A DNA stretch of 64,000 bases, from contig NZ_CABVLY010000009.1 of the NCBI RefSeq assembly GCF_902498995.1, positions 62,001 through 126,000 on the forward strand, read 5' to 3'. The position numbers and the translations under genes are program-made. Position 1 is the stretch's first letter, and every line of letters begins with the position of its first letter. The notes beneath the pieces are model-generated. The model saw only the letters and a program-made list of their open reading frames with translations, was not told the origin of the DNA and did no database searches. Of this stretch, positions 7,732-22,006 are shown in pieces. The DNA comes from Burkholderia anthina (GTDB taxonomy: Bacteria; Pseudomonadota; Gammaproteobacteria; Burkholderiales; Burkholderiaceae).

Positions 7732-8940
7732 TCACGCCTTGAGCAGCGGCAACGTATCGAAGCGCTGCTGCAGCACGCGCGTCGCATCGAGCCCCCACCA
7801 CGGCCCGAGCACGGTCGCATAGAGCTGGCGGAAATCGACCGCGACCGGCAGGTTGCCGTTGCCGTCGAGGTGCCCGAGCGCGGGCGGCGCACCGTACAGG
7901 CCGCCGGCCACGCGGCCGCCCATCACGAAATGCGGCGCGGCCGCCCCGTGATCGGTGCCGTTGCTCTGGTTCTCGCGCACGCGCCGGCCGAATTCCGCAT
8001 ACGTCATCACGAGCGTCTGGTTCCAGCGCCCGAGCTCGGTCAGCGCGCTGCGCATCGCGCTCATCCCTTCCGCAAACTGCTTGAGCAACGCCGCCTGCTG
8101 TCCCGGCTGGTTCTGGTGCGTGTCGAATCCGTTGAGCGTGAGCCGCAGCACCGCGACGCCATCCTGTGCCCCCGGCCCCGGCGCCTCGCATGCGGCGAGC
8201 ACCTGCATCGCCGTCTTCACCGACGTGCCGAACGTCCCGGCCGGAAAGGCCGTCCTGAACGCGCGCATCCCGCCGCGCGGGCGCAGCCGGTCGGCTGCCT
8301 TCACGATATCGTTCTCGACGTCGACGATGTGCGCGAGCGCCGGATTCCGTTCGCGCAGCGACGACGGCTCGGCAAGCCGCGCCGCACGGATGAACTGCGC
8401 GGGATTGACGAGCGCGATCGCACGCGCGCCGTTCGCGAGCGGCCCCATCTCGGCGCTGCCGAGCACGACGCCGTCCGCCGCGAAACCGGGCGGCACGGGC
8501 GCCTGCGCAAACGTGCGCGTGAGCCAGCCTTCGTGCAGGTATTGATCGGAACGCGACGCGGTATCCCAGATCTCGATCGAGCGGAAATGCGACAGGTTCG
8601 GCTGCGGATAGCCGACGCCCTGCACGATGGCGACCTGCCCGTCGCGCCACAACGGTATCAGCGGTGCCAGCGACGGATGCAGCCCCGTATGCGCATCGAG
8701 CTGCAGCACCTGCTCGCGCCTGATGCCGATGCCGCGGCGGAACTGGTAGTACAACGGATCGGCATACGGCACCACCGTGTTGAGCCCGTCGTTGCCGCCT
8801 TTCAGCTCGACGAGGATCAGCACGTTCGCATAGCCGGCCGTCGTGCGCGCGGCTGGAGCGGCCAGCGCGGACGGTTGCCACACCGACACGCCCGCGGCCG
8901 CCGCGGCGCCCGTCAGCGTCAGAAAGTCACGTCGATTCAT
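7732..8940 (-). CDS. DUF1501 domain-containing secreted protein
   Basis: A 402-residue protein with a twin-arginine-like signal MNRRDFLTLTGAAAAAG. The body shows the DUF1501 (sulfatase-like fold) features LVELKGGNDGLNTVVPY near the N-terminus and VMTYAEFGRRVRENQSNGTDHG near the C-terminus. These resemble the metal-binding segments of alkaline-phosphatase-superfamily enzymes. It follows the DUF1800 gene by 67 bases on the same strand, a pairing common across bacteria. The enzymatic reaction is not established; periplasmic location is inferred from the signal. Confidence 0.9.
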   Translation of the reverse strand: MNRRDFLTLTGAAAAAGVSVWQPSALAAPAARTTAGYANVLILVELKGGNDGLNTVVPYADPLYYQFRRGIGIRREQVLQLDAHTGLHPSLAPLIPLWRDGQVAIVQGVGYPQPNLSHFRSIEIWDTASRSDQYLHEGWLTRTFAQAPVPPGFAADGVVLGSAEMGPLANGARAIALVNPAQFIRAARLAEPSSLRERNPALAHIVDVENDIVKAADRLRPRGGMRAFRTAFPAGTFGTSVKTAMQVLAACEAPGPGAQDGVAVLRLTLNGFDTHQNQPGQQAALLKQFAEGMSAMRSALTELGRWNQTLVMTYAEFGRRVRENQSNGTDHGAAAPHFVMGGRVAGGLYGAPPALGHLDGNGNLPVAVDFRQLYATVLGPWWGLDATRVLQQRFDTLPLLKA

Positions 8941-9007
8941 CCCGCATCCTTCGGTTCGCCGCGCGGCACATTCGCCGCTGCGGCGCGCCTCTCCATCGTC
9001 GATTTCG

Positions 9008-10504
9008 TCATTTCAGTTGATAGGCCGGGTCCATCAGCAGCGCCTCGAGATACGCGCTGCCGGTCGAGTCCGTATCGATCGCCGCAACGGGCGACACCGG
9101 CAGCACCGCATGCTGCAGTTGAAGCTCGATCGACAATCCCGCCGTCGCCTGCGGTCGCGCGCGATACTGCGCGAGCCAGCGCTCGAGGTCGAACCGCAGA
9201 CCGCCGCGCACGGGTTTGGCCGGCCCGCCGCGCATGGCGGCAGCAGACGCCGTGTCGACCACCGGCACCACGTGCGCGCGGGCAGCGCGGGCATTCGGCG
9301 GCGGCGCCGGCGCGCGCATGCCGGCCGTCTCGGTCGCGCGGAACAACTGCTCGACGAACTGCTTGCGCGCGAGCAGCGTGGTGCTGTTGATCCACATCGC
9401 GCCGCCCGGCCAGCCCTTCACGTTCGGCGGATAGAACAGGTTCTGCCCGAGCGTGCGCACGGTGTTCGCGAGCATCTGCGGGTCGCCGTACGCGACGTCG
9501 AAGAGCCGCACCGAGCCGACCACGAATTCGGCCGGCGATTTCACGAGCACGCCGCGGTTGCGCGGATCCCAGAATGCATCGGTCGACCATAGCGCGGCGA
9601 GCGCCGCGCGAACGTCGTAGCCGCTCGCGCGAAACCGTTCGGCAACGGTGTCGAGCGCGCCGGCGTCGGGCGTATCGGAAACGAACTCGCGCCACAGCTT
9701 GCCTGCAATGAAGCGTGCGGTGTCGGGCCGCTTCAGCAGGATGTCGAGAAACCCGTCGCCGTCGAACGCGCCGGTCTCGCCGAGAATCGTCTTGTCGCCT
9801 GCATCGTGCCATTCGGGCCGCACCACGAAGCGCAGCGTATCGGGATCGATGCTCCAGCCGGTCATCGCGCGCGCGGCTTCGGTCACGTCGCGCTGCGTGT
9901 AATGCCCTTCGCCGAGCGTGAACAGCTCCATCACCTCGCGCGCGAAATTCTCGTTCGGGCGCCCCTTGCGATTGCTCGCGCCGTCGAGATACTGGAGCAT
10001 CGCCGGATCCTTCGCGACGGCATGCAGCAGCGTGCCGAAATTGCCGAGCGCCTCGCGGCGAAACAGCGCGTTCTGCACGGCCATCGTCTGCGGATACGGC
10101 ACCTTGTCCTGCCCCGACGTGAAGTGTCCATGCCAGAACAGCGTCATGCGTTCGGTGAGCGGCGACGGCGTCACGATCATCTCGTTGACCCATGCGGCGC
10201 GTAACGCATCGTAACGGTGATTGCGTTCGCGCTGCGCGTCGCGGCGCATGTCGGGCGTCAGCGCCTGACGCTGCGCGCGTGTCGGCGGCAGCTCGGCGAT
10301 CCAGTCGGGCCACGTCGTCACGGGGTCGCGGCGCACATCGGCGAGCACGTCGGCCACGGCCTGCGCGCGCGTCATGCCGACGACGCGGGCAACCTCGGCA
10401 GGGGCGGGAGAAAAGCCGGTACGGCTCAGGAAGAACGACGCATCGTCGGCGTCGAGCGGCGCCTGCATCGCAGGTGAAACCGATGCGGCAGCATGCGCTT
10501 TCAT
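9008..10504 (-). CDS. DUF1800 domain-containing protein
   Basis: A 498-residue protein with typical DUF1800 segments: FLSRTGFSPAPAEVARVVG near the N-terminus, ERMTLFWHGHFTSGQDKV, NENFAREVMELFTLGEGHYT and GQNLFYPPNVKGWPGG in the C-terminal third. No strong signal peptide is seen. The paired DUF1501 protein follows immediately and the two are expected to be co-transcribed and to act together. The molecular function of the family is unknown. Confidence 0.92.
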   Translation of the reverse strand: MKAHAAASVSPAMQAPLDADDASFFLSRTGFSPAPAEVARVVGMTRAQAVADVLADVRRDPVTTWPDWIAELPPTRAQRQALTPDMRRDAQRERNHRYDALRAAWVNEMIVTPSPLTERMTLFWHGHFTSGQDKVPYPQTMAVQNALFRREALGNFGTLLHAVAKDPAMLQYLDGASNRKGRPNENFAREVMELFTLGEGHYTQRDVTEAARAMTGWSIDPDTLRFVVRPEWHDAGDKTILGETGAFDGDGFLDILLKRPDTARFIAGKLWREFVSDTPDAGALDTVAERFRASGYDVRAALAALWSTDAFWDPRNRGVLVKSPAEFVVGSVRLFDVAYGDPQMLANTVRTLGQNLFYPPNVKGWPGGAMWINSTTLLARKQFVEQLFRATETAGMRAPAPPPNARAARAHVVPVVDTASAAAMRGGPAKPVRGGLRFDLERWLAQYRARPQATAGLSIELQLQHAVLPVSPVAAIDTDSTGSAYLEALLMDPAYQLK

Positions 10505-10622
10505 CGTCTGGAACTCCCGGAACGCACCGTCGGCGCGGATGCCGGTTCAACGGCGGGACGCGGGTGAAAGTTGACGGAAAAATTGCTACGGAATTTTTCG
10601 GGCAGCGGGCAAGGCGCGCGGC

Positions 10623-10901
10623 TCAGCGCTTGTACAGCTCGCGGACGGCGTCTTCGATGTGCTGACGCAGCAGGTGGCGCTCTTCGGGCGTCATGTGCCC
10701 GTCGCGGCGGCGCTGTTCGAGATCGGGAGGCACGGCGGAACGAACCGCCGTGTCGGCGGCGCGGTCGGGCTGCGACGCTTTGCCGCGCTGCATCTTGCGC
10801 GACCATGCGCCCTGTTCGGGGCGCTGCGCATACGCGAAGTTCGACGCATATGGACCGGCAAGTGCGATCGTCAGCATCAGTGCAATCCGGGCAGATCGCA
10901 T
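10623..10901 (-). CDS. Small exported hypothetical protein
   Basis: A 92-residue protein from ATG 10901, chosen over a longer in-frame start because GAGGACGG lies directly upstream and a signal peptide (residues 1-25, ending FAYA) follows. The mature part is highly charged and ends in HMTPEERHLLRQHIEDAVRE, a helix like those of small periplasmic regulatory proteins. No named family. It lies upstream of, and divergent from, ompR. Confidence 0.7.
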   Translation of the reverse strand: MRSARIALMLTIALAGPYASNFAYAQRPEQGAWSRKMQRGKASQPDRAADTAVRSAVPPDLEQRRRDGHMTPEERHLLRQHIEDAVRELYKR

Positions 10902-11042
10902 GACCGTCCTCGCTTCTCTGGTCGATTTGTTCCCTTCGTCACGCGGCAACCGGTTACCTCTGGTACTTGAAAAACCCTGCGGAATTCGGGTGTGCAAAGA
11001 TGAAAGATGGAGTGCAGGGAGTATCCACCGAATTTCGGCTTC

Positions 11043-11075
11043 GAGTAAAGGAATCTCGATAGCCTGCCTTTACTC
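11043..11075. repeat. Inverted repeat upstream of ompR
   Basis: GAGTAAAGG (11043-11051) is repeated as CCTTTACTC (11067-11075), a perfect 9-bp inverted repeat with a 15-base spacer. It lies about 85 bases before the ompR start in the divergent region. Without a T-tract it looks like a regulator site or leader hairpin. Confidence 0.45.
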
Positions 11076-11158
11076 TCTACGACACTACGGGTAAATTTTG
11101 TAACTGACTGTAACGCCTGAAAATACGCGACCGTGCGTGATTTCTCATTCGCGATAAG

Positions 11159-11893
11159 ATGCCGCTCATGGAAACGAAAAACCCCTCCAAGATTCTCGTC
11201 GTCGACGACGACCCGCGCCTGCGCGATCTGCTGCGCCGCTATCTCGGCGAGCAGGGTTTCAACGTATACGTCGCGGAGAACGCGACCGCGATGAACAAGC
11301 TCTGGGTGCGCGAGCGCTTCGACCTGCTCGTGCTCGACCTGATGCTGCCCGGCGAAGACGGCCTGTCGATCTGCCGCCGTCTGCGCGGCAGCAACGACCG
11401 CACGCCGATCATCATGCTCACCGCGAAGGGTGAAGACGTCGATCGCATCGTCGGCCTCGAGATGGGCGCCGACGACTACCTGCCCAAGCCGTTCAACCCG
11501 CGCGAACTCGTCGCGCGCATTCACGCGGTGCTGCGCCGCCAGGCGCCGGCCGAACTGCCGGGCGCACCGTCCGAAACCACCGAGGTGTTCGAGTTCGGCG
11601 AGTTCTCGCTGAATCTCGCGACGCGCACGCTCACGAAATCGGGCCAGGAAATTCCGCTGACGACCGGCGAATTCTCGGTGCTGAAGGTATTCGCGCGTCA
11701 TCCGCGCCAGCCGCTGTCGCGCGAGAAGCTGATGGAGCTCGCGCGCGGCCGTGAATACGAAGTGTTCGACCGCAGCCTCGACGTGCAGATCTCGCGCCTG
11801 CGCAAGCTGATCGAACCGGATCCGGGCAGCCCGCGCTTCATCCAGACCGTCTGGGGCCTCGGCTACGTGTTCATTCCGGACGGCGCCGCCTGA
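11159..11893 (+). CDS. ompR: Osmolarity response regulator OmpR
   Basis: A 244-residue response regulator. The receiver domain carries the acidic pocket D16-D17-D18, the phosphoacceptor D60 in LVLDLMLPGEDG and the conserved Lys in YLPKPFNPREL. The C-terminal winged helix (about 145-240) reads TTGEFSVLKVF and RSLDVQISRLRKLIE. Sequence and pairing with the downstream histidine kinase make OmpR the best name. An ATG nine bases downstream (METKNPSK) could be the true start. It should regulate outer-membrane porins in response to EnvZ. Confidence 0.95.
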   Translation: MPLMETKNPSKILVVDDDPRLRDLLRRYLGEQGFNVYVAENATAMNKLWVRERFDLLVLDLMLPGEDGLSICRRLRGSNDRTPIIMLTAKGEDVDRIVGLEMGADDYLPKPFNPRELVARIHAVLRRQAPAELPGAPSETTEVFEFGEFSLNLATRTLTKSGQEIPLTTGEFSVLKVFARHPRQPLSREKLMELARGREYEVFDRSLDVQISRLRKLIEPDPGSPRFIQTVWGLGYVFIPDGAA

Positions 11894-11933
11894 TCTTCTT
11901 TCTTTCCGGTTTCGCCTGTCCTCGGCCCGTCCC

Positions 11934-13295
11934 ATGCGTATCGACCGGCGCCTCCTGCAGCTCGCGTTCGGCGGGCTGTTCTGGCGCACCTTCCTGCTGA
12001 TCGCGCTGCTGATCTCGGTCAGTCTCGCCGCGTGGTTCCAGAGCTTTCGCGTGATCGAGCGGGAGCCGCGCGCGCAGCGCGTCGCGCTCCAGCTCGTCGC
12101 GATCGTGAAGCTCACGCGCACCGCCCTGCTCTATTCCGATCCCGATTTGCGGCGCGCGCTGCTGCAGGATCTGGAGAGCAACGAGGGCGTGCGCGTTTAC
12201 CCGCGCGAAAAAACCGACAAGTTCAAGCTGCAGCCCGACGAGTCGCTGAATCGTCTGATCGAACACGACATCCGCAGCCGTCTCGGCGACGACACCGTGA
12301 TCGCCCAGTCGGTCAACGACATCCCGGGCGTGTGGATCAGCTTCAAGATCGACGACGACGACTACTGGGTCGCGCTCGACCGCGACCAGCTCGACAACGT
12401 CACCGGCCTGCAGTGGGCCGGCTGGGGCCTGTTCGCGCTCGCGCTGTCGCTATTCGGCTCCGCGTTCATCACGAGCCTCGTGAACCGGCCGTTCTCGCGG
12501 CTCGCGCTCGCCGCGCGCCAGGTCGGTTCGGGCCAGGCGCCCGATCCGCTGCCCGAACGCGGGATGGGCGTCGCGGCCGACACCAATCGCAGCTTCAACC
12601 AGATGGTGCGCGACCTCGAACAGCTCGAGGCCGATCGCGCGCTGATGCTCGCGGGCATCTCGCACGACCTGCGCACGCCGCTCGCGCGGCTGCGGCTCGA
12701 AACCGAGATGAGCCCGTCCGACCAGGCGACCAAGGACGCGATGGTCGACGACATCGAGCAGATGGACCGCATCATCGCGGCATTCATCGACTACGCACGC
12801 CCGACGCAACGCAAGCCGGAGCCGGTCGACCTGTCGTCGATCGTGCAGGAAGTCGCCGCACGCCTGTCGGGCGAGGACGGCGTCGAGATCCACACCCGGC
12901 TCGCGCCGACCGCCGTGATCGAAGCCGACGAGACGGACATGCGCCGCGTGATCGGCAACCTCGTCGAGAACGCGCGCAAGTACGGCCAGAGCCGGCAGGA
13001 CGGCGTGTCGCGCATCACGCTCGAGACGCGCGTGACGCACGCACGCGTCGAGCTGTCGGTGAGCGACGAGGGCCCCGGCATCCCCGAGGACCAGCTGCCG
13101 CTCGTGATGCGGCCGTTCTACCGCGTCGACACGGCCCGCACCAAGGCGGACGGCACGGGGCTCGGCATGGCGATCGTGCTGCGCCTCGTCGGCCGCTATC
13201 GCGGCGCGCTGCGCCTGCGCAACCGCAGCCCCGAAGCGGGCCTCGAAGTCACCCTCGAATTCCCCGGCGCCGGCAAGGCGCGTGCGACGGCATGA
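11934..13295 (+). CDS. envZ: Sensor histidine kinase EnvZ
   Basis: A 453-residue inner-membrane kinase, 40 bases after ompR. A first TM helix (about 16-36), a periplasmic domain, a second TM (about 160-182) and a HAMP region (VNRPFSRLALAARQVGSG) precede the dimerisation motif ISHDLRTPLARLR, where H244 is the phosphorylation site. The catalytic domain shows the N box VIGNLVENARKYG, the G1 box DEGPGIP and the G2 box GTGLGMAIV. It phosphorylates OmpR. Confidence 0.95.
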   Translation: MRIDRRLLQLAFGGLFWRTFLLIALLISVSLAAWFQSFRVIEREPRAQRVALQLVAIVKLTRTALLYSDPDLRRALLQDLESNEGVRVYPREKTDKFKLQPDESLNRLIEHDIRSRLGDDTVIAQSVNDIPGVWISFKIDDDDYWVALDRDQLDNVTGLQWAGWGLFALALSLFGSAFITSLVNRPFSRLALAARQVGSGQAPDPLPERGMGVAADTNRSFNQMVRDLEQLEADRALMLAGISHDLRTPLARLRLETEMSPSDQATKDAMVDDIEQMDRIIAAFIDYARPTQRKPEPVDLSSIVQEVAARLSGEDGVEIHTRLAPTAVIEADETDMRRVIGNLVENARKYGQSRQDGVSRITLETRVTHARVELSVSDEGPGIPEDQLPLVMRPFYRVDTARTKADGTGLGMAIVLRLVGRYRGALRLRNRSPEAGLEVTLEFPGAGKARATA

Positions 13296-13373
13296 CACGT
13301 TCGCGCACGGTTCTTGCGCGTCACACTATCGCCGCGGTTGAAAAAAGCTATGAGGATAGTTAGTTAAAATCTA

Positions 13374-13402
13374 TTGAAGCGCTTTGCCAATAGTGTTATA
13401 GT
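13374..13402 (+). promoter_or_regulatory. Sigma-70 promoter of ahpC with partial OxyR-like site
   Basis: TTGAAG (13374-13379) and TATAGT (13397-13402) are separated by exactly 17 bases in an AT-rich island, unusual for this DNA, about 85 bases before ahpC. Just upstream, TTAG-N7-CTAT (13360-13374) matches two of four OxyR tetranucleotide contacts in phase; the other two are poor. Promoter is confident; OxyR control is inferred from known ahpC regulation. Confidence 0.75.
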
Positions 13403-13486
13403 TTTCCCCATGTGCTGTCACATCACCGTTGCAGCACCGAGGTAGCTTGACTCAGTCTTCTTCCCAACTCATACAGGAGTATCCGC

Positions 13487-14035
13487 ATGAAAACCGTGGG
13501 CGATAAACTCGAAGCATTCACCGTCGTAGCCGCGAAGCCGGGCTTCAACAATCACGAGGAAAACGGCCAGTCGGCGTTCGAGACCGTCACCGAAGCGTCG
13601 TTCCCGGGCAAGTGGAAGATCATCTACTTCTATCCGAAGGATTTCACGTTCGTGTGCCCGACGGAAATCGTCGAATTCGCCAAGCTCACGAAGCAGTTCG
13701 AAGAGCGCGACGCCGTCCTGCTCGGCGGCAGCTCGGACAACGAATTCGTGAAGCTCGCATGGCGCCGTGAGCACAAGGACCTGGACAAGCTGAACCACTA
13801 CTCGTTCGGCGACGTCAAGGGCGAGCTGATCGACCAGCTCGGCGTGCGCGACAAGGAAGCCGGCGTTGCGCTGCGCGCGACGTTCATCGTCGACCCGGAC
13901 AACACGATCCAGCACGTTTCGGTGAACAACCTGAACGTCGGCCGTAGCCCGGAAGAAGTCCTGCGCATTCTGGACGGCCTGCAAACGGACGAACTGTGCC
14001 CGTGCAACCGTGCAGTCGGCGGCGCAACGCTGTAA
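13487..14035 (+). CDS. ahpC: Alkyl hydroperoxide reductase AhpC (peroxiredoxin)
   Basis: A 182-residue 2-Cys peroxiredoxin. The peroxidatic Cys is C57 in DFTFVCPTE and the resolving Cys is in the C-terminal CPCN (C171/C173). It detoxifies organic peroxides, H2O2 and peroxynitrite in the cytoplasm, and would be reduced by AhpD encoded just downstream rather than by AhpF. A strong promoter precedes it and a terminator hairpin follows it, suggesting much higher expression than ahpD. Confidence 0.97.
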   Translation: MKTVGDKLEAFTVVAAKPGFNNHEENGQSAFETVTEASFPGKWKIIYFYPKDFTFVCPTEIVEFAKLTKQFEERDAVLLGGSSDNEFVKLAWRREHKDLDKLNHYSFGDVKGELIDQLGVRDKEAGVALRATFIVDPDNTIQHVSVNNLNVGRSPEEVLRILDGLQTDELCPCNRAVGGATL

Positions 14036-14050
14036 GCGCATCGATGCACG

Positions 14051-14086
14051 AAGCCCGCGGCGCACGTCCTGCCTGCGGGCTTTTTT
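14051..14086 (+). terminator. Terminator between ahpC and ahpD
   Basis: AAGCCCGC (14051-14058) pairs with GCGGGCTT (14075-14082), followed by a run of T. It lies 15 bases after the ahpC stop and 26 bases before ahpD, so ahpD would depend on read-through. Confidence 0.8.
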
Positions 14087-14111
14087 AACGGCCAACCCAT
14101 AGGAGATATCA

Positions 14112-14639
14112 ATGGAATTCATCGACTCGATTAAGGCACGTATCCCCGACTACGCGAAGGACATTCGCCTGAACCTCGACGGCACGATCTCGCGCTCGTC
14201 GCTCGAAGGCACCGATGCGGTCGGCGTCGCGCTGGCAGCGGCGGTCGCGGCGAAGAGCACCGTGCTGGTGAAGACGATCCGCGAAGCCGGCGTGCTGTCG
14301 CCCGAAGAGACGCATGCCGTGCTGACGGCCGCCGCGCTGATGGGGATGAACAACACCTGGTATCCGTATGTCGAGATGGCCGACGACGCCGACCTGAAGA
14401 CCCAGCGCGCCGAGCTGCGGATGGGTGCGTATGCGTCGCACGGCGGCGTCGACAAGCGCAGGTTCGAGATGTACGCGCTCGCCGCGTCGATCGTCGGCAA
14501 GTGCCACTTCTGCGTGAAGTCGCACTATGCGCTGCTGAAGAACGAGCAAGGGATGACGACGACACAGCTGCGCGACGTCGGCCGCATCGCGTCGGTGATC
14601 AACGCCGCCGCGCAGGTGATCGCCGCCGAAGGGGAGTAA
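14112..14639 (+). CDS. ahpD: Alkyl hydroperoxidase AhpD
   Basis: A 175-residue carboxymuconolactone-decarboxylase-fold protein with the AhpD redox motif CHFC (C131, C134) followed by H138. In the known family it passes electrons from a lipoylated partner to AhpC and has weak peroxidase activity itself. GGAGATATCA gives its ribosome site. It sits behind ahpC with a terminator in the gap, so part of its expression would come from read-through of the ahpC promoter. Confidence 0.96.
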   Translation: MEFIDSIKARIPDYAKDIRLNLDGTISRSSLEGTDAVGVALAAAVAAKSTVLVKTIREAGVLSPEETHAVLTAAALMGMNNTWYPYVEMADDADLKTQRAELRMGAYASHGGVDKRRFEMYALAASIVGKCHFCVKSHYALLKNEQGMTTTQLRDVGRIASVINAAAQVIAAEGE

Positions 14640-14703
14640 CCGGCCGCCGCGCGGCGGCATGCCGCGGCCCGTGGGTGCTGCGTCATGCCGCCGCCGTCAA
14701 ACG

Positions 14704-14733
14704 AAAATGCCACGCATTCGCGTGGCATTTTTT
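14704..14733 (+). terminator. Bidirectional terminator between ahpD and ispF
   Basis: AAAATGCCACGC (14704-14715) pairs perfectly with GCGTGGCATTTT (14720-14731) around ATTC, with further T residues. It serves ahpD, and its A-rich left arm makes it usable for the convergent ispF transcript. Confidence 0.88.
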
Positions 14734-14773
14734 CATTCCGGCAGCACAACGCGCACGCCGCTTCGCGACGCCG

Positions 14774-15259
14774 TCAGGCGCCCTGCTTCACCAGCAACGC
14801 CGCGGCCTGCGCCTCGATGCCCTCGCCGCGGCCGAGATAGCCGAGCTTCTCGTTGGTCTTCGCCTTCACGTTCACGCGCTCGAGCGGCAACCCGAGATCG
14901 GCCGCGATGTTCGCACGCATCCCGTCGATATGCGGCGCGAGCTTCGGCGCCTGCGCGATCACGGTGCTGTCGACGTTCTGGATCGTGAAGCCGGCCGCCT
15001 TCACGCGGGCGACGCATTCGCGCAGCAGCACGCGGCTGTCCGCGCCCTTGAACGCCGCATCGGTGTCCGAGAAATGGCGACCGATGTCGCCCAGCGCCGC
15101 CGCGCCGAACAGCGCGTCGGTGATCGCGTGCAGCAGCACGTCGGCGTCCGAATGGCCGAGCAGGCCGCGCTCGTACGGAATCGTCACGCCGCCAATGATG
15201 AGGGGGCGCCCCGACACGAGCTGGTGCACGTCGTAGCCTTGTCCGATTCTGAAGTCCAT
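14774..15259 (-). CDS. ispF: 2-C-methyl-D-erythritol 2,4-cyclodiphosphate synthase
   Basis: A 161-residue enzyme of the MEP isoprenoid pathway, converting CDP-methylerythritol phosphate to the cyclic diphosphate. Zinc-site residues are in [10 protein letters not shown] (D and H) and the family signature [16 protein letters not shown] is intact. It lies 28 bases downstream of ispD on the same strand, the usual order in proteobacteria. Length is normal. Confidence 0.97.
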   Translation of the reverse strand: MDFRIGQGYDVHQLVSGRPLIIGGVTIPYERGLLGHSDADVLLHAITDALFGAAALGDIGRHFSDTDAAFKGADSRVLLRECVARVKAAGFTIQNVDSTVIAQAPKLAPHIDGMRANIAADLGLPLERVNVKAKTNEKLGYLGRGEGIEAQAAALLVKQGA

Positions 15260-15287
15260 GCGTATTCCGGTTGAGATAAGGTGAAAG

Positions 15288-20893
<5,606 letters not shown>

Positions 20894-20952
20894 CCGCCCG
20901 CCCACGCCGGCCTGCGCGAGCGGGCCGGCTCACTCGCGCCACACGCCACGTC

Positions 20953-21972
20953 ATGTCGACTGAACAACAGGGCACAGCCCATACGACGATCGACGGCGAG
21001 CCGATTCCGACGCTCGACGAAATCGCCGCGCAGCATTTCGCATTGTCGCCGTGGGTCGCCCGCACGCCCGTGTTCGAGCGCGCCGACCTGCCGTCCCTCG
21101 AAGGCACGCACGTCAATTTCAAGTTCGAGCTGCTGCAGGCGAGCGGCAGCTTCAAGGCGCGCGGCGCGTTCACGCATCTGCTCGCACTCGACGAAGCGCG
21201 CAAGAACGCCGGCGTCACCTGCGTGTCGGCCGGCAATCATGCGGCCGCCGTCGCGTATGCGGCGATGCGGCTCGGCAGCAGCGCGAAGGTCGTGATGTTT
21301 CACACCGCGAGCCCGACGCGCATCGCGCAGTGCAAGCAGTACCGCGCGGAAGTCGTGCTCGCCGGCAGCGCGTCGCAGGCATTCGACCTCGTGCGGCGGA
21401 TCGAGGCCGAGGAAGGCCGCTTCTTCATCCATCCGTTCAACGGCTATCACACGATTCTCGGCACCGCGACGCTCGGCTACGAATGGGCGACGCAGACGCC
21501 CGATCTCGACGCCGTGATCGTGCCGATCGGCGGCGGCGGGCTCGCGGCCGGCATGGCGACCGCGCTGCGGCTCGCGAATCCGCGCGTGCACGTGTACGGC
21601 GTCGAACCCGAAGGCGCCGACGCGATGAGCCGCAGCTTCGCGGCCAATCACACGATCAAGATGAGCGCGATGCAGACCATCGCCGATTCGCTGATGGCGC
21701 CGCATACCGAGGAATACAGCTACCAGCTGTGCCGACGTCATGTCGACCGCATCGTCACGGTGTCCGACGACGCGCTGCGCGCGGCGATGCTGTTCCTGTT
21801 CTCGCACCTGAAGCTGTCGGTCGAACCGGCGTGCGCGGCGGCGCTCGCGGCGCTGCTCGGCCCGCTGCGCGAAACGCTGCAGGGCAAGCGGGTCGGCGTG
21901 CTGCTGTCGGGCACCAACACCGACCCCGCCACGCTCGGCATGCATCTCGCGCACGCGAAACTGCAGCGCTGA
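20953..21972 (+). CDS. Threonine/serine dehydratase, PLP-dependent
   Basis: 339 residues from ATG 20953. The PLP lysine is K68 in GSFKARGA, the phosphate-binding loop is PIGGGGLAAG, and VSAGNHAAAVAYAA matches the catalytic domain of fold-type II dehydratases. It lacks the C-terminal ACT-like regulatory domain of biosynthetic IlvA, so it resembles catabolic TdcB-type or serine-racemase-like enzymes, making 2-oxobutanoate or pyruvate plus ammonia. The in-frame upstream extension overlaps argE and is rejected. Confidence 0.9.
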   Translation: MSTEQQGTAHTTIDGEPIPTLDEIAAQHFALSPWVARTPVFERADLPSLEGTHVNFKFELLQASGSFKARGAFTHLLALDEARKNAGVTCVSAGNHAAAVAYAAMRLGSSAKVVMFHTASPTRIAQCKQYRAEVVLAGSASQAFDLVRRIEAEEGRFFIHPFNGYHTILGTATLGYEWATQTPDLDAVIVPIGGGGLAAGMATALRLANPRVHVYGVEPEGADAMSRSFAANHTIKMSAMQTIADSLMAPHTEEYSYQLCRRHVDRIVTVSDDALRAAMLFLFSHLKLSVEPACAAALAALLGPLRETLQGKRVGVLLSGTNTDPATLGMHLAHAKLQR

Positions 21973-22006
21973 CCTCCCGCGAAGCACTCAGGGTTATCCC
22001 CAGTTT

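Noticed and set aside
13338..13374. A full four-contact OxyR site before ahpC
   Set aside because: Only two of the four tetranucleotides (TTAG and CTAT) fall in the right phase; the others do not match, so only a partial site is noted.
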